Below, piece after piece: positions 1 through 47,345 of a stretch of 64,000 bases of DNA. How positions within the stretch are numbered: the stretch's first letter is position 1; each line of letters starts with the position of its first letter. This DNA comes from Colius striatus (taxonomy: Eukaryota > Chordata > Aves > Coliiformes > Coliidae). The translations under genes were made by a program, and so were the position numbers. The notes under the pieces were generated by a model. It did no database searches and was not told where the DNA came from. It saw only the letters and a program-made list of their open reading frames with translations. The stretch spans positions 91,137,867-91,201,866 of the forward strand of contig NC_084760.1 in the NCBI RefSeq assembly GCF_028858725.1. The letters run 5' to 3'.

Positions 1-34156
<34,156 letters not shown>

Positions 34157-34339
34157 CCCCGCCGTCACCGCGCCGGAACCAAAGGAGAGGGTGGGGCGGG
34201 GCGCGCGGCGGCGCCAGCTCGGCACAAACCAGCTCAGCAAAGCCCCACCCCGCCCCTTCCGGCGGGACGGGCCACGGGGCGGTGTGGCGGGCCGCTGCTG
34301 GTCGCGCTCTGTGGGGTTGGCTGTAGTCGCCTCGGTGTA

Positions 34340-36640
34340 GCCGTGATCCCAAGTCCGCGGGAGGAGGCGATGAGGTTGGAACCGGACGGCAGAAGACTAG
34401 CGGGGCTTGCCCAGGGCTCTCCCGGCGGGCAGGGGCGGTCTCCCGCTCTGAAGCGGTTTCCCCAGAGAAACCGTTCCGGAGGGTGCTGTGTGGCGGCTGC
34501 GCTGTCCCTCAGCGTGCCTTGGCCTCATGCGGCCGGTGCTTTTCTTCTCACAGCTGCTCTGGTGATCAAGCAGAGCCTTACCTAGAGCTTTGCAGGAGTT
34601 AACTGTAAGAATTCTTCAGACTTACCCAGGAGCAGCCGTAGATTTCAATCCCTCTCCTATGTATAATGATACAAACAAAACAAAGAGTGTAACATTTACC
34701 AATGCGTCTGAGTAGGGTAGTTTAACCCATCTGTTTTTGCAGAGTGTTACTTGTTACATTCCTCACACGCGCAGATTTTGCAGTGGAACAAAATGGGCCT
34801 GGAATGAATTACAAAAAATGCAGTGTCAGCATTTTTTCATAGGAGACAGACTCAAGTTCACATTGTTGCAAGGACAATGCAGTGTCACTGTACTTTTTCC
34901 TTTTTTTTTTTTCCCCAGTCTATTTTATAGATGGTACCTGCACCTAATGGGCTAGCAGAGAAATCACTAAATGCTTGATCGGTGGACCAGTGCTGCTTTG
35001 TGCAGTTGCCGTAGTATAGCCAGAGCGTGACTACACCTTACATGCTGGCTTTTATCCTTGGTTCCTGCTGCTGCAGGTTATGTCCAATTTCCTTAATATT
35101 TTCCAGTTTTACATTTTTTGTAAGCATGGAAAGTGATTCCATACATAAGTGTCTTTACACATCAGGTAGAAGCTGGTGTGTGTATTCTATTTCCATTGTA
35201 GTAGCTGTAAATGAGTAGAAAGATACATTACAGCAGAATTAGAAAGGGGCTTATGCTGAGGAAATTTTCAAACAGCAAGTTTCAGGTGAAAAAAGAATGT
35301 AGAGGTATTGATGAAAATTACTATCAGTGCTTCCTCTATTTGCCTGTGTGTTTTAATGATTATACAGAAGTAAGGCAGGCTTTGTCTGAGTCATTCTACA
35401 TTTTACCTTAATGCATTCTGCACATTCACACACAGGTTTTGATGTGAATACTAAAGCATACATATCTAACAATCCTGCAGAAGATGAGAATTATATATTC
35501 TGTGAAATTAAACTTGTACTTGCTACATGGTTCAAACTCCAGTCACAATCAATATGCAAAATGATTATACAGTTCTGTAATGGGTCAAAATATGAAGAAG
35601 GTTCTAAGTAAAGCAGGCTGAATCTGTCTTGTGTGTTCTTCCTGGTCATGTGCTTGAGAAAGAAGAAAGGTAGGCTACAGATGAAAGGATTTGGAGCATG
35701 TGTTGTTCCTATATATGCAGCTTTAATCCAGTGTCACGACAGCATTATGGACTGGTTGCTGATGATAGAATGATGTAAGTGACAATCTTGCTAATTTATC
35801 TGTAAATGTTACAAGCTGACCTCACTAAGCAAAGAGCTTCCTTAGATTCTTTTTCATGTCTGCACATGGAGAAACGGGCAACGTTTTAGCAAGAGTTAGC
35901 TGTCTTCACCATACCTTTTAGCATCAAGATGTTCCTGGTCTCTGGAAATAGAGATAGCTTTAAGCCAATGAAGTCATATTGGTGTTACTGTACTATGAGG
36001 TAATGATCTAATTGAAAGACTCTTAAGTAAATGTATATAATGTCATATTTAATTTACTACTTGTAAATTTTGTATTCAAGTGAATAGTTGAATCCTGCTT
36101 TCCTACCTACGGGAAAGTTGACCAAAACAGGCTCTCCAATTTGAAAATTCATTTTAGGTGATTTTGTCCCTTGCTTTCTCCCCTCCCCTAACACGACTGT
36201 GTTCCACAGCACAGGGAAGTGGTACTGTCAGGTTCTTCTACTCTTGGGGCTACTGAAAAGGCTCCTGGACTTTGTTTCTCCCAAAATTCAGACATGAAAA
36301 ATTTCAAGTTCTGGCATTTCTGTTGTCCCCACCTATGACAGTAACCTAGGCTTCCCAAGGCTCTCCAAGACTGAGGTCACACAGACAATGACAGATTTCA
36401 GATATCAGAAAGGTGCTTGGAACTCCTCCCCATGTTGCAGTTTCCTTGGGTTCTCCTCAGCTGAAGTGTCCCTGAACCCTGCTGTATTATTGCTGCACTG
36501 ATCCTCAATGGATCCAATGATCCGAGAACTCCTGTTTGGGATTTCAGAGGCCCAGCTGGACCGTGTCCTGATTCCTGCACAACTTGGGGCAACTCAGCTC
36601 CCCTCAGATAGCAATCTCAGTCATCACAAAAATTCTAAGA
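34340..36640. other. Intergenic stretch between EPRS1 5' end and BPNT1 3' end
   Basis: Starts with the tail of the CpG island, then becomes AT-rich unique sequence. Only short chance open frames; no CR1, no RNA gene and no conserved coding block recognised. Both flanking genes are transcribed leftward, so this must hold the EPRS1 distal promoter and downstream sequence of BPNT1. Confidence 0.6.
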
Positions 36641-36668
36641 TTCACTACTAAGAATCAAACCTGTCAAT

Positions 36669-36674
36669 TTTATT
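36669..36674 (-). promoter_or_regulatory. BPNT1: Candidate BPNT1 polyadenylation signal
   Basis: An AATAAA on the minus strand about 460 bases past the BPNT1 stop. A plausible 3'-UTR end, but other variants occur in this AT-rich stretch and no transcript evidence is available. Confidence 0.4.
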
Positions 36675-37132
36675 ACAAATGGGCTAATCCATTCAGACAA
36701 ATTCTTAATCCATTTGTATTTAACACAATAAACCCTTCTTGACTACATACAATGATGAAAACTGAGCAAGATCAGGTAAACGACCTAATGTGATTTTGTG
36801 TCCTGAAGATTAAGATGATTTTTGGACTGTACCGTTATGATTAGCAGTATATTAAGCAAGTAGTCATGAAGAATGAATACTACGAAAGAGTATGGAAAAC
36901 AACTGTTGAAGAAATGCAACTGTTTTGATATTGTCTGCTAAACACAGCAAAACAATCTGGTCCAACAGATACCTAGAGATTCTGTACGTAATTTTGAAAT
37001 TACTGAACACCTTAATGTAAGAATTCCGTTCAGATTCTATAAAACAAAATCTCAGGCTCAGTTATCTTCTGGCTTTCTTCTTCTGCAGGCTCACTTTCTT
37101 AGCCTTCCAGGCCAAGTAAAGGCTTTGCCACT

Positions 37133-37281
37133 TTAAGGCACAAGAGATTGTTTAACGTTGTTAGGAATACGACTGGCGTAGTAGTCATAATTTCTCAGAG
37201 TGGCGAGGACCCCAGCTGAATTCATGTGTTTCACTTCCTTGTTATACTGAAATGAATTTCCATGGATATCAGTTATCTTGC
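37133..37281 (-). CDS. BPNT1: BPNT1 coding exon 8 (stop codon)
   Basis: Encodes [20 protein letters not shown] through VKQSLVP and the TAA stop at 37135-37133. [18 protein letters not shown] ending (here [16 protein letters not shown]) matches human. Confidence 0.96.
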
Positions 37282-40200
37282 CTGCAAAAGAAAAAAATAT
37301 ATTCCAGCAAACAGGAGTTGGAGATATTCTCTATTTTACTAATACAACTGATGTAACAAAAACCAGTCTTTGGTGTACACATGCCTGTCTTGAGATGAGA
37401 AATCTTTGCTCCTAGTTTAAGCGGAACAGTTTTTTATTGATTGGAATCAAGTAACTAAGGGTTTTATTTTCTTTCATCAATATTTAAATTCCTTATGTTT
37501 AAGAAAAATAACACCTCTTTTATGGATTAATTAAAATGCTTCCTAAGTAGTTTTTACATTGCTAATCAACAAGACAGACAAATCTTCAGTTTGATTAAAA
37601 GCCAGGGTAAGTATATACAACAAACCCTAACATAATAATACCCCAGCTGCTTTTAAATTAGTTTCTAGAAATCGTTTAGCAAGAGCAATACAGATCTTTA
37701 TGCAAGCTAATTTAACCATAACAGGGAGGCTAAATACAGCACTGTACTGCCCCAGATTGGTTGGGGTTTTGTGCCTGAGCTAACCTGTTTAAAGCTACCC
37801 CAGTTACCAACACCAGAGACTACAGAGGAGTTAATGTTATTATGAAGCCTGTTATCCTTGCTTGACAGAATATAGGGAGTTCAAACCCCACCATTTTAGC
37901 ACATAGTGGTAAAAGATCTATCAGTATGACCAGCAGAAAAAGTATAATAATGCCTACATTCAAATTCTTGTCAGTGGGAATTTTCAGAAGTTTTCTAACC
38001 CCTTACCCCCTAGAAAGGTGAAGTGGCTCATGTTGGCTGGAGACACTAATTTACTGAATTACATGAATGACTCAGTTTTGGAGTTTGTACATCTGAAGGA
38101 CAACTGCGTGATTTGTCCTATTTTTGTTGTTTTAAATAATGCAATCTCTGCATATAACATGTTACTAATAATAAACTATTATATCCAGTTAGTAGGGCAG
38201 TGTGAATTTACTGTGAAATAGTAACCAACAGAAAAAAAGACACGTTTGGAAAATATTAATATGCCCAAAATTTTGGAATTCAGCTTTAATTATTTGGCTG
38301 TTATTGACTGTATTAGTCCAGGCAAAACAGACCATCACTTGCCATCACTTTGTAGTTACTGTTGACTTCAAATGGCTCAAAGCTCATAGTGAATCGTGAC
38401 TATTTAAAAATACATATGTACTGTCATTTTTCTCTCCAAAGACACATTTGAAAATTCTTTTTTCCTATGAAATGTATAAATAACCTGAAATTGCTGCAGT
38501 TTCACTTATATTGGAATTTTGAATGCTGTTAGCTTACCTCCCACAGCATGTAGAATAGCTTCAGGTGCACATGTATCCCATTTCTTGCACCCAGGACTAG
38601 CAAATACATAAGCAGATGCCTTGCCTTCTATAAGCTGAATGATCTGTAATGAATAGAGAGTGGTGATCATTACAAAGGTGCTAGGCATTTAGAAATGGGT
38701 AAAAACACCAGAAAATGGGGGTTAGATAAGTTAATTCTATGTATTTAACAGTGAGAAAAGGAACACCAGCTACTTCCTTTCTAATATTACACGAAATAAC
38801 ATTAAGATTTAGAAAGCTATACTGTATTACCATTCTGAATTATCTGAATTATCTACTTTTGACTGTTATAACTACAGCCTATAGGATAAAAATCTGCTTT
38901 TGGTTTCAGATCATCTTTAGTTTCACATCTTCTGCAAGTACTGAAAAAAAATGGTGGAAATTGTCCATGTTGCCATGGGGCTATTTTTGGGCCTTGCACA
39001 CATTAGAGAAGACATTGGAAGGTCTGCTTTTAACACCTATGACAGGATTAAGCTTTAAAAACCATAGCATGTGAGTATTCCCTGTGTGCAGACAATTTTT
39101 GCAAAGGAAATACCACTCTGTACTTCTGTTTTCCTCTGTTTTCACATGTGCTGCTAGATAGTTTGAACAAAATACTGTGTTAGCATGAACAGGAGGAAAT
39201 GTCTAATAATTGTGATTAAATTGAATTCCCATTTCATAGAATCACAGAGTGGTAGAGGTTGGAAGGGACTTTTAGACGTCATCTAGTCCAACCCCTCTGC
39301 TAAAGTAGGTCCACCTAGATCAGGTTGCACAGCAACATGTCCAGGCAGGTTTTGAAAACCTTTAGAGAAGGAGACTCAACACCCTCCCTGAGCAGCCTGT
39401 GCCAGGGCTCCCTCAACTGAACAGTAAATAGTTTTTCCTTATGTTTAAATGGAATTTTCTGTGTTCCAGCTTCATCCCATTACCCCTTGTCCTGTCACTA
39501 GATACAACAGAAAAAAGGTATGCTCCAACCTCCTGACACCCACCATTTAGATATTTGTAAATATTAATGAAATGCCTCCATTTGGTCACTCTGGTCTTGC
39601 AAATTTTTGTTTTCTCCTCTGGAAACGGAGTACTGGGGAGGATGAACCTCAGCCATGACCAACATGGCCACTGTTACAAATACACTTGTATCAAATTCTC
39701 TCTACCTTACAGCAGACTGAATGCTAGGAAGAGAAATTGTGCTGTGGTGGAAGGAGAAGGACACTCCTACACATCCACGCAGGTAAGCAAGTTATTCTTT
39801 TTCTTTTTCCGAAGGGACCAACCTCCCATTAAAACCAAAATAGCTGGAGTTTTCATACCTTGTTTCCTGCTCCTCCAACTCTGATGACAGTGTCTGGGTT
39901 CAGTGCACTGATACAGTCATTTACCAGGGTACTGCTGTGAGAACGAGTAGTAACAATGATGTGTTTCCCAGCAGGTGCTTCGGTGAGCTGAAATCCAAAG
40001 GCACCTATACCCAGGACTCCCCAGATTGTCCTGCCCAGCACAGCATCTGCTCCTGCCTATGAAAAAGATACACTGGTCCAGGTGATGGCTAATCATAGTG
40101 ATCGACCATTAAAGCACAAATGGAAAGGAGTATCTAGAGACATCATTATATATCAAGGTGTATAATATTAATACTGGGTTATATATTTAAACAATGGCCT

Positions 40201-43200
40201 TTAAAAAGAACTGCTCTAGAGCCCAGAGTGAGAAATTGGCTCACTCTCCTAAGGCAAGGATATCATTTACCGCTTTCTTAGCTGTGACATAGTGGTGGTG
40301 CATTACATCCTGCCTCCAATGCCTGATACAATATTTGTGTATTTCTGTACTTCAGGCACCACCTGTAACTGAAAATATCCGATTAAATGTTTCTTCATAT
40401 GTATCGCACAGAACATAGAAAATCAGCTGATGTTATGTATCATCAGATGATGATCAGGCTGCATGATGAGCTTTCCCCTCACTCACAGATAATACTGAAA
40501 TAACACCCAAACATGTGCAAATGCCTGTAGCTTGGCCATTCTGGACTTAATTGTGAAACCTGTCTGATACACTCTAACCCAGTCATCAGTGACAAATATG
40601 CTTGGTTTATTTAGGCCTGCAGATTTATGGCAGTTACCACACATAACAAATGCACCTATTGCATGGATTTACTAAAGAATATCTAGAAAAGACTTCAAAA
40701 GCATCTATCTGTACTTGTTTTACAGTATGTACATTATATGTATTGTAGTAATACGTACAGTATAGAATCATAGAATTGTGGAATCATAGAATGGTAGGGT
40801 TGGAAGGGATCTTTAGAGATCATCTAGTCCAACCCCCCTGCAGAAGCAGGTCCACCTATATCAGGTTGCATAGGAACATGTCCAGGCGAGTCTTGAAGAC
40901 CTCCAAGGAAGGAGACTCCACACCCTTACTGGGCAGCCTGTGCCAGGGCTCCCTCACTTGAACAGTGAAACAGTTTTCTCTTATGTTTAAATGGAACTTT
41001 CTGTGTTCCAGCTTCATCCCATTACTCCTTGTCCTGTTGCTAGATACAATACAAAAAAGTGATGCCTCACCCCCTGACATCCACCATTTAGATATTGTAA
41101 ATATTAATGAGATCCCCACCTCCATCTCCTCTTTTCTAGACTACACAGCCCCAGTTCCCACAGCCTTTCCTCATAAGGAAGATGCTCCAGTCCCCTGATT
41201 ATCTTGGTGGCCCTGGGCTGGACTGTCTCCAAAAGTTCTCTGCCCCTCTTGTGCTGGGGAGCCCAGAACTGGACACAGGACTCCAGATGAGGCCTCACCA
41301 GGGTAGAGTAAAGGGGGAGCAGAACCTTCCTTGACCTGCTAGCCACACTTTTTTTGATGCGTCCCAGAATGCCATTGGCCTTCTTGGCCACATGGGCACA
41401 TTGCTGGCTCATGTTTAGTTTATTTTCAACAAGCACTCCCAGGTTTCTCTCTGCAGAGTTGCTCTCCAGTAGGTCAATCCCCATATATATGTAAAATATG
41501 CTGTATTAGTGTATTATACAAACCTCAAGGTTCACTATGGCTGTTAGTAGGTCCCTGAGATTCAGTTCCCAGAGACAACATTCAAATTTATATATATTAA
41601 AAAAAAAAACACACCCCACCTTACATTACAACATTAACTCTCCTACATGCTGCTTTTCAGATGAAAAATGTGCTAACTAGACATGGCTTAGAAGGGACAG
41701 AAATCACCTGATGCTTTCAAACAAATCAATGCATTTAATACCTCGTAGTTGTAATACGGCTGGTTAATAACTCCTGCTATTGCTTTCCCTCCATAAGCAA
41801 TTCCAATAAGAACTGTTACATGGTCAAGAAGACCTGTACAGAAATAATGAGAATGTAGTTATGTCTGAAAAAGAGAAAGTGTATGTAAAACATTAAAAAA
41901 GGCCCACAAATTGACATGAAGGGCGGAATCTTAAAAATGCAAATCAGGATTTTCAGCTGTAATAGTTTGGTTGATAGAATCTTTTAGCTGTGAGGTCTGC
42001 AAAAGTGCCCCAGATAGAATTCTCTTAATAGAACTATGTTGCAATTAACATATAATGAGGAAAGAGTTCAAAGACACAACTACATAGCAGTATACCATGA
42101 CATTCTTCTATGACTGTGGTGTGAATTCTTTAGTAGTATTCAAAACTAGCCATGTGTTGACAAGCTGTACATCTCTTTCCCTGAAAAGAGGGAAAAAAGA
42201 TTGACTAAAGTATTTTTTATATTAATCAACAACCAAACAGTATAGCAGGAGGCTATTTCAGCATACTGGTTTTGGAGGTTTTTCCCTTTTTTTCCCTACA
42301 TTTTAGGGTCTATTTCAGAAGACAGAAAATAGACTTTGCTGAAAGCAGTTATCTTCCTCTAAATAATTCTTCAGTTACGGGAAGAATTTTATTTCAGAAG
42401 GGCTACAAATAGAGCTGTCATATTTGGGGATTTTTAAGAGCATAATGTACATATAATTGAGAATATTCCTGTGAGAATGGGAGATTTAGTCCCTCAATTC
42501 AAAGTATATGTGAAATTGTAAGTTTGACTAAAAATTTAAGACAATCTGCCAGCAACTAAAGAAAGCCTTTTTCTCTCTGAAATGATAAAAATATGTGGTC
42601 ACTCAGTACCACCGCCCCCCAGGAATGTTCAATACTGGTTAAACTGAATGTGAAGATTAAAATATTCAACAGAACTAAAAAAGTACAGAAACAACATCAG
42701 CCTTACAAAACAATACTGTAGGTAACTTATATCATAAAACTACACTGTACATGCTACTTTATTACATTGCTTTTTTTTTTTCCTTGAATCATCAGAATTA
42801 AAAGAAAAGCCAACCTTCAGTGTACTCCTTGGTTCCATCCAAAGGATCAACCCATATTACAAGCTTTAAAAATAAAAAAATAAGGAAAATTAACAGATAC
42901 AAATCATGTAAATTACCATGAAAAGTACATACTTTACTTTAGTGCATTTATTTCCTTATGATAGTGAGGAAAATGTTACCATTATGGTATGACTGAAGCC
43001 TACAATAGTATTTTACCACAAAAAAAGCTTAAAAACTGACTTCTGGAACTTGTCAGCAAATATCTTAATAGAGGTATTAAGGTTTAAACTGAACATGAAG
43101 ATTACATTTTTTTATGTTTAAAGTACATTCCTTCCAAATAACTTTGAACGATGAGTTGTAAGAAGCAAATTTCCATTTCCCATTATTGTGCAGAGGGATA

Positions 43201-46200
43201 TGCAACATTTCTAGCTCTGCAGGTATCATTCTCATTACCATATTTCAATTTTCAAACGAAAAAAAAATGGCAACACTGAAAGAACCTTTTTTCTTAACGT
43301 GTTCCTAGCTAAAATCAGTACGTAATTTAGATAGAGCAGAAAATATGAAGATGTGTATAGCGTTACCATATTACCTCTTCCTCTTTAATTCCTGTGTACT
43401 GAGCAGGACAAGTTTTCTTCAGTATTTCTTCACAGTAACCATCTTCAATTAATTCCTCAGTTATGTCATTATTGGATAGGTCCTAACAAAAGGATTATCA
43501 GAATTATTAGAAAAAGATACTGGGCTCGCCTCAATTTGCCTTAGAACTGTAGATTTGCTTGCAGCTTGCTTGACAAAGCTAATGCAATGGAAAGACAAAA
43601 CGGGCTGGAAATAATGTTGACTTTTTTTAAAAACCCCAAACCAACAAACAGAAGATTTCGTAAAACCTGACAAAGCAAATTCCACTGCAAGTTAAACTGT
43701 TAGTATGTAATAAGATAAGTACTTACTTCTTCTCCTATGATTGTCACCTTGGGAAACTTCCGTGCCAGAGAAGCACAAATGCTCATTTGTGCCAGTCGGT
43801 CAGCTTTGGTTTGCAAGTCATTGGCTCCGGTCTGTCAAAGGATGGATAGTAAATTGTGTATTTCAAAGCAACAACAAAACCCTAAAACAAAACTCAGTAT
43901 GATGGCCTGTATGTCATTCTGAATATCTACCTTGTAATGAAAAAGAAGACTAATTTGATAAGTCATTGACCTAGTAAGTGATCTTGAGAGAGGAAGATTA
44001 AAACCTGAAAGAGGCAAAGTTTCCCTGTACACTCCCAAGCTAAGATAGACTGGTATGATATCAGAACAATACTGACATGTTGCATTCTTCTGATGCACTG
44101 GTGCAACTGTACTGAATATGTATTTGTGCAAATACTATACTATGTACAGTGTATGTTCATACAAGTGTGAACCTAGATATAATACAAGAAGAAGGAAAAA
44201 CAAGTTAACAAGCAAAAACATTTTAAGGCTACTGGAGAGATATGGCAAATTAGGAAACAGGAGAAATATAAGGAAGGTATCATTAAAAGCTGATTAAAAG
44301 GTTTAATTACTCTAACATGTTTTTAAAAAAAAATAAAGAAAGAAACAATTATGATATATAAACTTCTAAATAGTGAATAGTTCCTTAGTCTAGTGGGGAA
44401 GGAACAATAAGGGCCAGAAGCTAACCAGTGAAATGGAACTGGACAGCAACACCCACACATTTTTTCCAGCAAGAGAGGGAACAGTGGATTTGGTGTCTCA
44501 AGATGACATGAAACAATTACTGAAAGCCTTCCCAAAATATTCAGTGTAGTCAAACATGTTGCCAGATAGGTTACAGTAACTTCTTCTTAAACATTAGTAA
44601 CCTGCTATGTAGTGGAAGTGGGTCATTTATGAATAGTTTGTTGCCATAATCTTCATGTAGCTGGAAGGAGAGGAGCCCTTTAGGTCCAGAGATAGAATCC
44701 TACTAAGAAATACTTCTGTTAACACTGGAATTAAGAAAGCCAGTTCACCCAAGGACTTGCATCTTAGTTGAATCAAACAAGAGTAACCAAGAGAGCTGGT
44801 CAATCTTCAAGCACCAATTCCTCCAAGCCCAGGATCCTGCTTCTACAGGGAGGTTGGACTCGATGATCTCTAAAGGTCCCTTCCAACCCCTACCATTCTA
44901 TGATTCTATGAGTCTATGAAAATTTTTATCTGTTTGTATATTACTTGGTGACAAGATGTAAATTGTTTTATCCAGCCATAGGAATGGAATATTCCACCTA
45001 GAATCACGTTCGGGTTAACTTTTGCATGCTCAAAACCTAGTCTGTCCCTTATCCAATTGCCTGTTTTCATTAAACTTTATATCTTTCTTTGAAATTTCCT
45101 TCTCATCCCCTAATAAATTTAGAAAAGGTCTTGATGTTTTCTGACTTCAGAAAGAGGATGAATGATGAAAAGCAACACCTTCTGTTTTTGTGCATCTCTT
45201 TCCTCTAGACTATAAAGCAGAGGCTCATACAGGTTCTATCTTCCATTCTTCCTCCTTCGTTACCAGTCACCTTTGGCAAGGCGCTTGCAGGAATCCCAAG
45301 GTCACTGGAATCTCTTCTGTTGGTCATTGCTTTCAATCAGTTCAATTTCATTTGCGATTGCTTGCAAATGTTTTCATAGTGGTGAATATAACTGACCAAG
45401 CGGGGAAAAAGTCTTTTTGCTTCTACCATCTGAACTGACAATAAAAGCCATAAAGGATGAGGCTTTTCTTCACAACTGGATGAAAATGCTTACTTTCAGA
45501 AAAAAAAAGTAAATACTGGCAATTACCTCAACATACAGACATACCTCTAATGATAGAATTAACTTGAAAAGTTAATTCCACCTAATCTAGTACTGTAGTC
45601 AAAACAAAGATCCTGGCTCATCAGTGCAGCTTACTAATTTACAGCAAGCTGAGAACTTCATGTAGATGATCCTAATCTAATTTCTGTTTTCTATTTAGAA
45701 TTAAATCTGAAGCTTCAAATTTATTTTGAAAAACGTGATTTACAATAAAACCTAAGTGTCTGTTTTAAGAAACGAAACACTGCATTATCCTAATCCAAAA
45801 TTCATTAGAGGTACAGTCTTTTAAGCTGTACTACAGATGTTAGAACATAGGCATGGAAATTAATGGGAAAAATACACTACTATGAATTCTGCTTTGCTAT
45901 CCAAAGGTTGTGTTTTGTGAAGGGAAGCAGAACAAAATTATTATCTGTTTCTTTTAAGTGTCTGAACATTCTTTTAAAATACTGGTCAAAAGACAACTTC
46001 CCCAATTCTCTTTTAAACCTTTAATAAGGAATATCTCTTTTATCAGAGGGGTGAGGACTACATTTCCTTCCTCAGTTGCTGATCTTCAGAAACACCACGT
46101 TTATCTGTACCTAACTCAGCATTAATAAGAGAAATTAAATGGTAACAAAGCAAAAGTAATACCTTTTCCACTATCCCCAGGTCTCCTGCAGCCATTACAT

Positions 46201-46279
46201 TTCTAACAATTGCTGCAGCCTTTTCCGCAACAGAATACGCAGAGGCGACCACACGCATGAGTAGAGCTGGAGAAGCCAT
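37133..46279 (-). CDS. BPNT1: BPNT1 locus: 3'(2'),5'-bisphosphate nucleotidase 1 (complete coding sequence, 8 coding exons)
   Basis: Cytosolic lithium-sensitive, Mg-dependent phosphatase that removes the 3'-phosphate from 3'-phosphoadenosine 5'-phosphate (PAP) and PAPS, and the 1-phosphate from inositol 1,4-bisphosphate, so preventing PAP build-up after sulfation. The eight coding exons sum to 924 nt, giving 307 aa plus stop; human is 308. Inositol-monophosphatase-fold motifs are all present: GEE at about 72-74, DPLDGT at 116-121, GGAGNK, and [15 protein letters not shown] with the metal-binding Asp near 246. The ATG has A at -3 and G at +4. An acceptor AG just upstream (46289-46288) shows a non-coding 5' exon exists; a matching donor is at 50004-50003 in the island shared with IARS2. 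No broken residues or frameshifts seen. Confidence 0.97.
38538..38643 (-). CDS. BPNT1: BPNT1 coding exon 7 (motif B)
   Basis: Encodes [20 protein letters not shown] then [16 protein letters not shown] (residues 224-258). WD..AP...L.A.GG is the second phosphatase motif with the third metal ligand Asp. Donor GTAAGC. The next intron (37282-38537): nothing recognised. Confidence 0.96.
39234..39571 (-). mobile_element. CR1 LINE 3' fragment in BPNT1 intron
   Basis: Minus-strand CR1 3' part starting TCATAGAATCACAGAGTGG and ending in the TTTGTAAATATTAATGA block. Sense to BPNT1. Confidence 0.92.
39859..40056 (-). CDS. BPNT1: BPNT1 coding exon 6
   Basis: Encodes [20 protein letters not shown] through [10 protein letters not shown] (residues 158-223). 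GGAGNK is the substrate-side loop. Phase 0/0. The next intron (38644-39858) contains a CR1 copy (39234-39571). Confidence 0.96.
40763..41484 (-). mobile_element. CR1 LINE fragment in BPNT1 intron
   Basis: Long minus-strand copy with RT-derived frame 41104-41484 ([20 protein letters not shown], then [13 protein letters not shown]). 3' end shows three ATTCTATG-like units. Sense to BPNT1. Confidence 0.95.
41742..41833 (-). CDS. BPNT1: BPNT1 coding exon 5
   Basis: Encodes [20 protein letters not shown] then [11 protein letters not shown] (residues 127-157), core strands of the fold. Donor GTATTA. The next intron (40057-41741) contains a CR1 copy (40763-41484). Confidence 0.95.
42815..42863 (-). 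CDS. BPNT1: BPNT1 coding exon 4 (DPLDGT motif)
   Basis: A 49-nt exon encoding [16 protein letters not shown]: the inositol-phosphatase signature with Asp116, Asp119 and the Thr that activates water. Found by homology. Donor GTTGGC. The next intron (41834-42814): nothing recognised. Confidence 0.96.
43375..43482 (-). CDS. BPNT1: BPNT1 coding exon 3
   Basis: Encodes [20 protein letters not shown] and onward to YTGIKEEE (residues 75-110), a variable loop segment. Phase 0/0. The next intron (42864-43374): nothing recognised. Confidence 0.94.
43727..43831 (-). CDS. BPNT1: BPNT1 coding exon 2
   Basis: Encodes [20 protein letters not shown] through KVTIIGEE (residues 40-74). Human has CATDLQTKAD at the start, here [11 protein letters not shown]. 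The final GEE holds a metal-binding Glu. Donor GTAAGT. The next intron (43483-43726) is short. Confidence 0.95.
44845..44919 (+). mobile_element. CR1 LINE 3' end, in BPNT1 intron, antisense to it
   Basis: Short plus-strand CR1 tail: GGTTGGACTCGATGATCTCT ... CCATTCTATGATTCTATGAG. One of two copies against host-gene direction. Confidence 0.92.
46163..46279 (-). CDS. BPNT1: BPNT1 coding exon 1 (start codon)
   Basis: Encodes [20 protein letters not shown] and onward to LGIVEK (residues 1-39). The exon itself probably begins at 46287, after a TTTTCAG acceptor, with eight untranslated bases before the ATG. Donor GTATTA. The intron to its left (43832-46162) holds a short plus-strand CR1 3' end (44845-44919). 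Confidence 0.95.
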
Positions 46280-46821
46280 ACTGAATGCTGAAAAGAAACA
46301 AAAACCCAAACTTGTACATTTCTCTCTTGAAGAGAAGACAAGAAGGAAAATTATTTACATAAATTACATAATTTTACATAATATTTCAAACAGATACAGT
46401 TTAAGGTGAGGAGGATGGGGAAAGTGGGTTACTGCCACTGAGCTTTCACTTTTTAAAAAATACAATTAGCAAAGACAGAGATGTAAAGCTATTTTAGACA
46501 AGATTTTTCAAGCTAATTATGCCCTATCTGGCAGTGAGCCTAGTTCTCCTCACTAAAATACAATCTGGCATTAAACAAGAGCAGCAGCAGAAACTCTTTA
46601 TCATGAATGTTATGACAATGTAGTCTACACACACCACTTGTTTTTTATATGTTTTGAACATAAGATCATTGTTTTCAGAACTGAACCTACAGAGTTGGTT
46701 TGTGCCGAGACTTAAGTACAATGCTACCAGACAGGATGATGAGAGCAACTTTATCTACTATTTTTATTTGTTTAAATATAAAATAGACATTGTAGATGGC
46801 CTAACTGTGAACACAAAATAG

Positions 46822-47345
46822 AATCACAGAATCATAGAATAATGGAATGGTAGGGGTTGGAAGGGACCTTTAGACATCATCTAGTCCAACCCCCCTGCAG
46901 AAGCAGGTCCACCTAGATCAGGTCGCAGAGGAACATGTCCAGGTGGGTCTTAACCTCCAAGGAAGGAGACTCCACACCTTCCCTGGGCAGCCTGTGCCAG
47001 GGCTCCCTCACATGAATAGTACAATAGTTTTTTCTTATATTTAAATAGAACTTTTTGTGTTCCAGCTTCATCCCATTACTCCTTGTCCTATTGCTAGATA
47101 CAATAGAAAAAAGTGATGTCCCAACCTCCTGACATCCAACATTTAGATATTTGTAAATATGAATGAGATCCTCCCTCAGTCTCCTCTTTTCTAGACTATA
47201 CAGCCCCAGTTCCCACAGTCTTTCCTCGTATGAAATATGCTCCAGTCCCCTGATCATCTTGGTCGCCCTGGGCTGGACTCTCTCCAGAAGTTCTCTGTCC
47301 CTCTTGAGCTGAGGAGCCCAGAACTGGACACAGGACTCCAGATCC
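46822..47345 (-). mobile_element. CR1 LINE fragment in the BPNT1 first intron
   Basis: Minus-strand CR1 with open frame 46913-47257 ([20 protein letters not shown]). Lies between the BPNT1 coding start and its presumed first exon, in sense orientation. Confidence 0.95.
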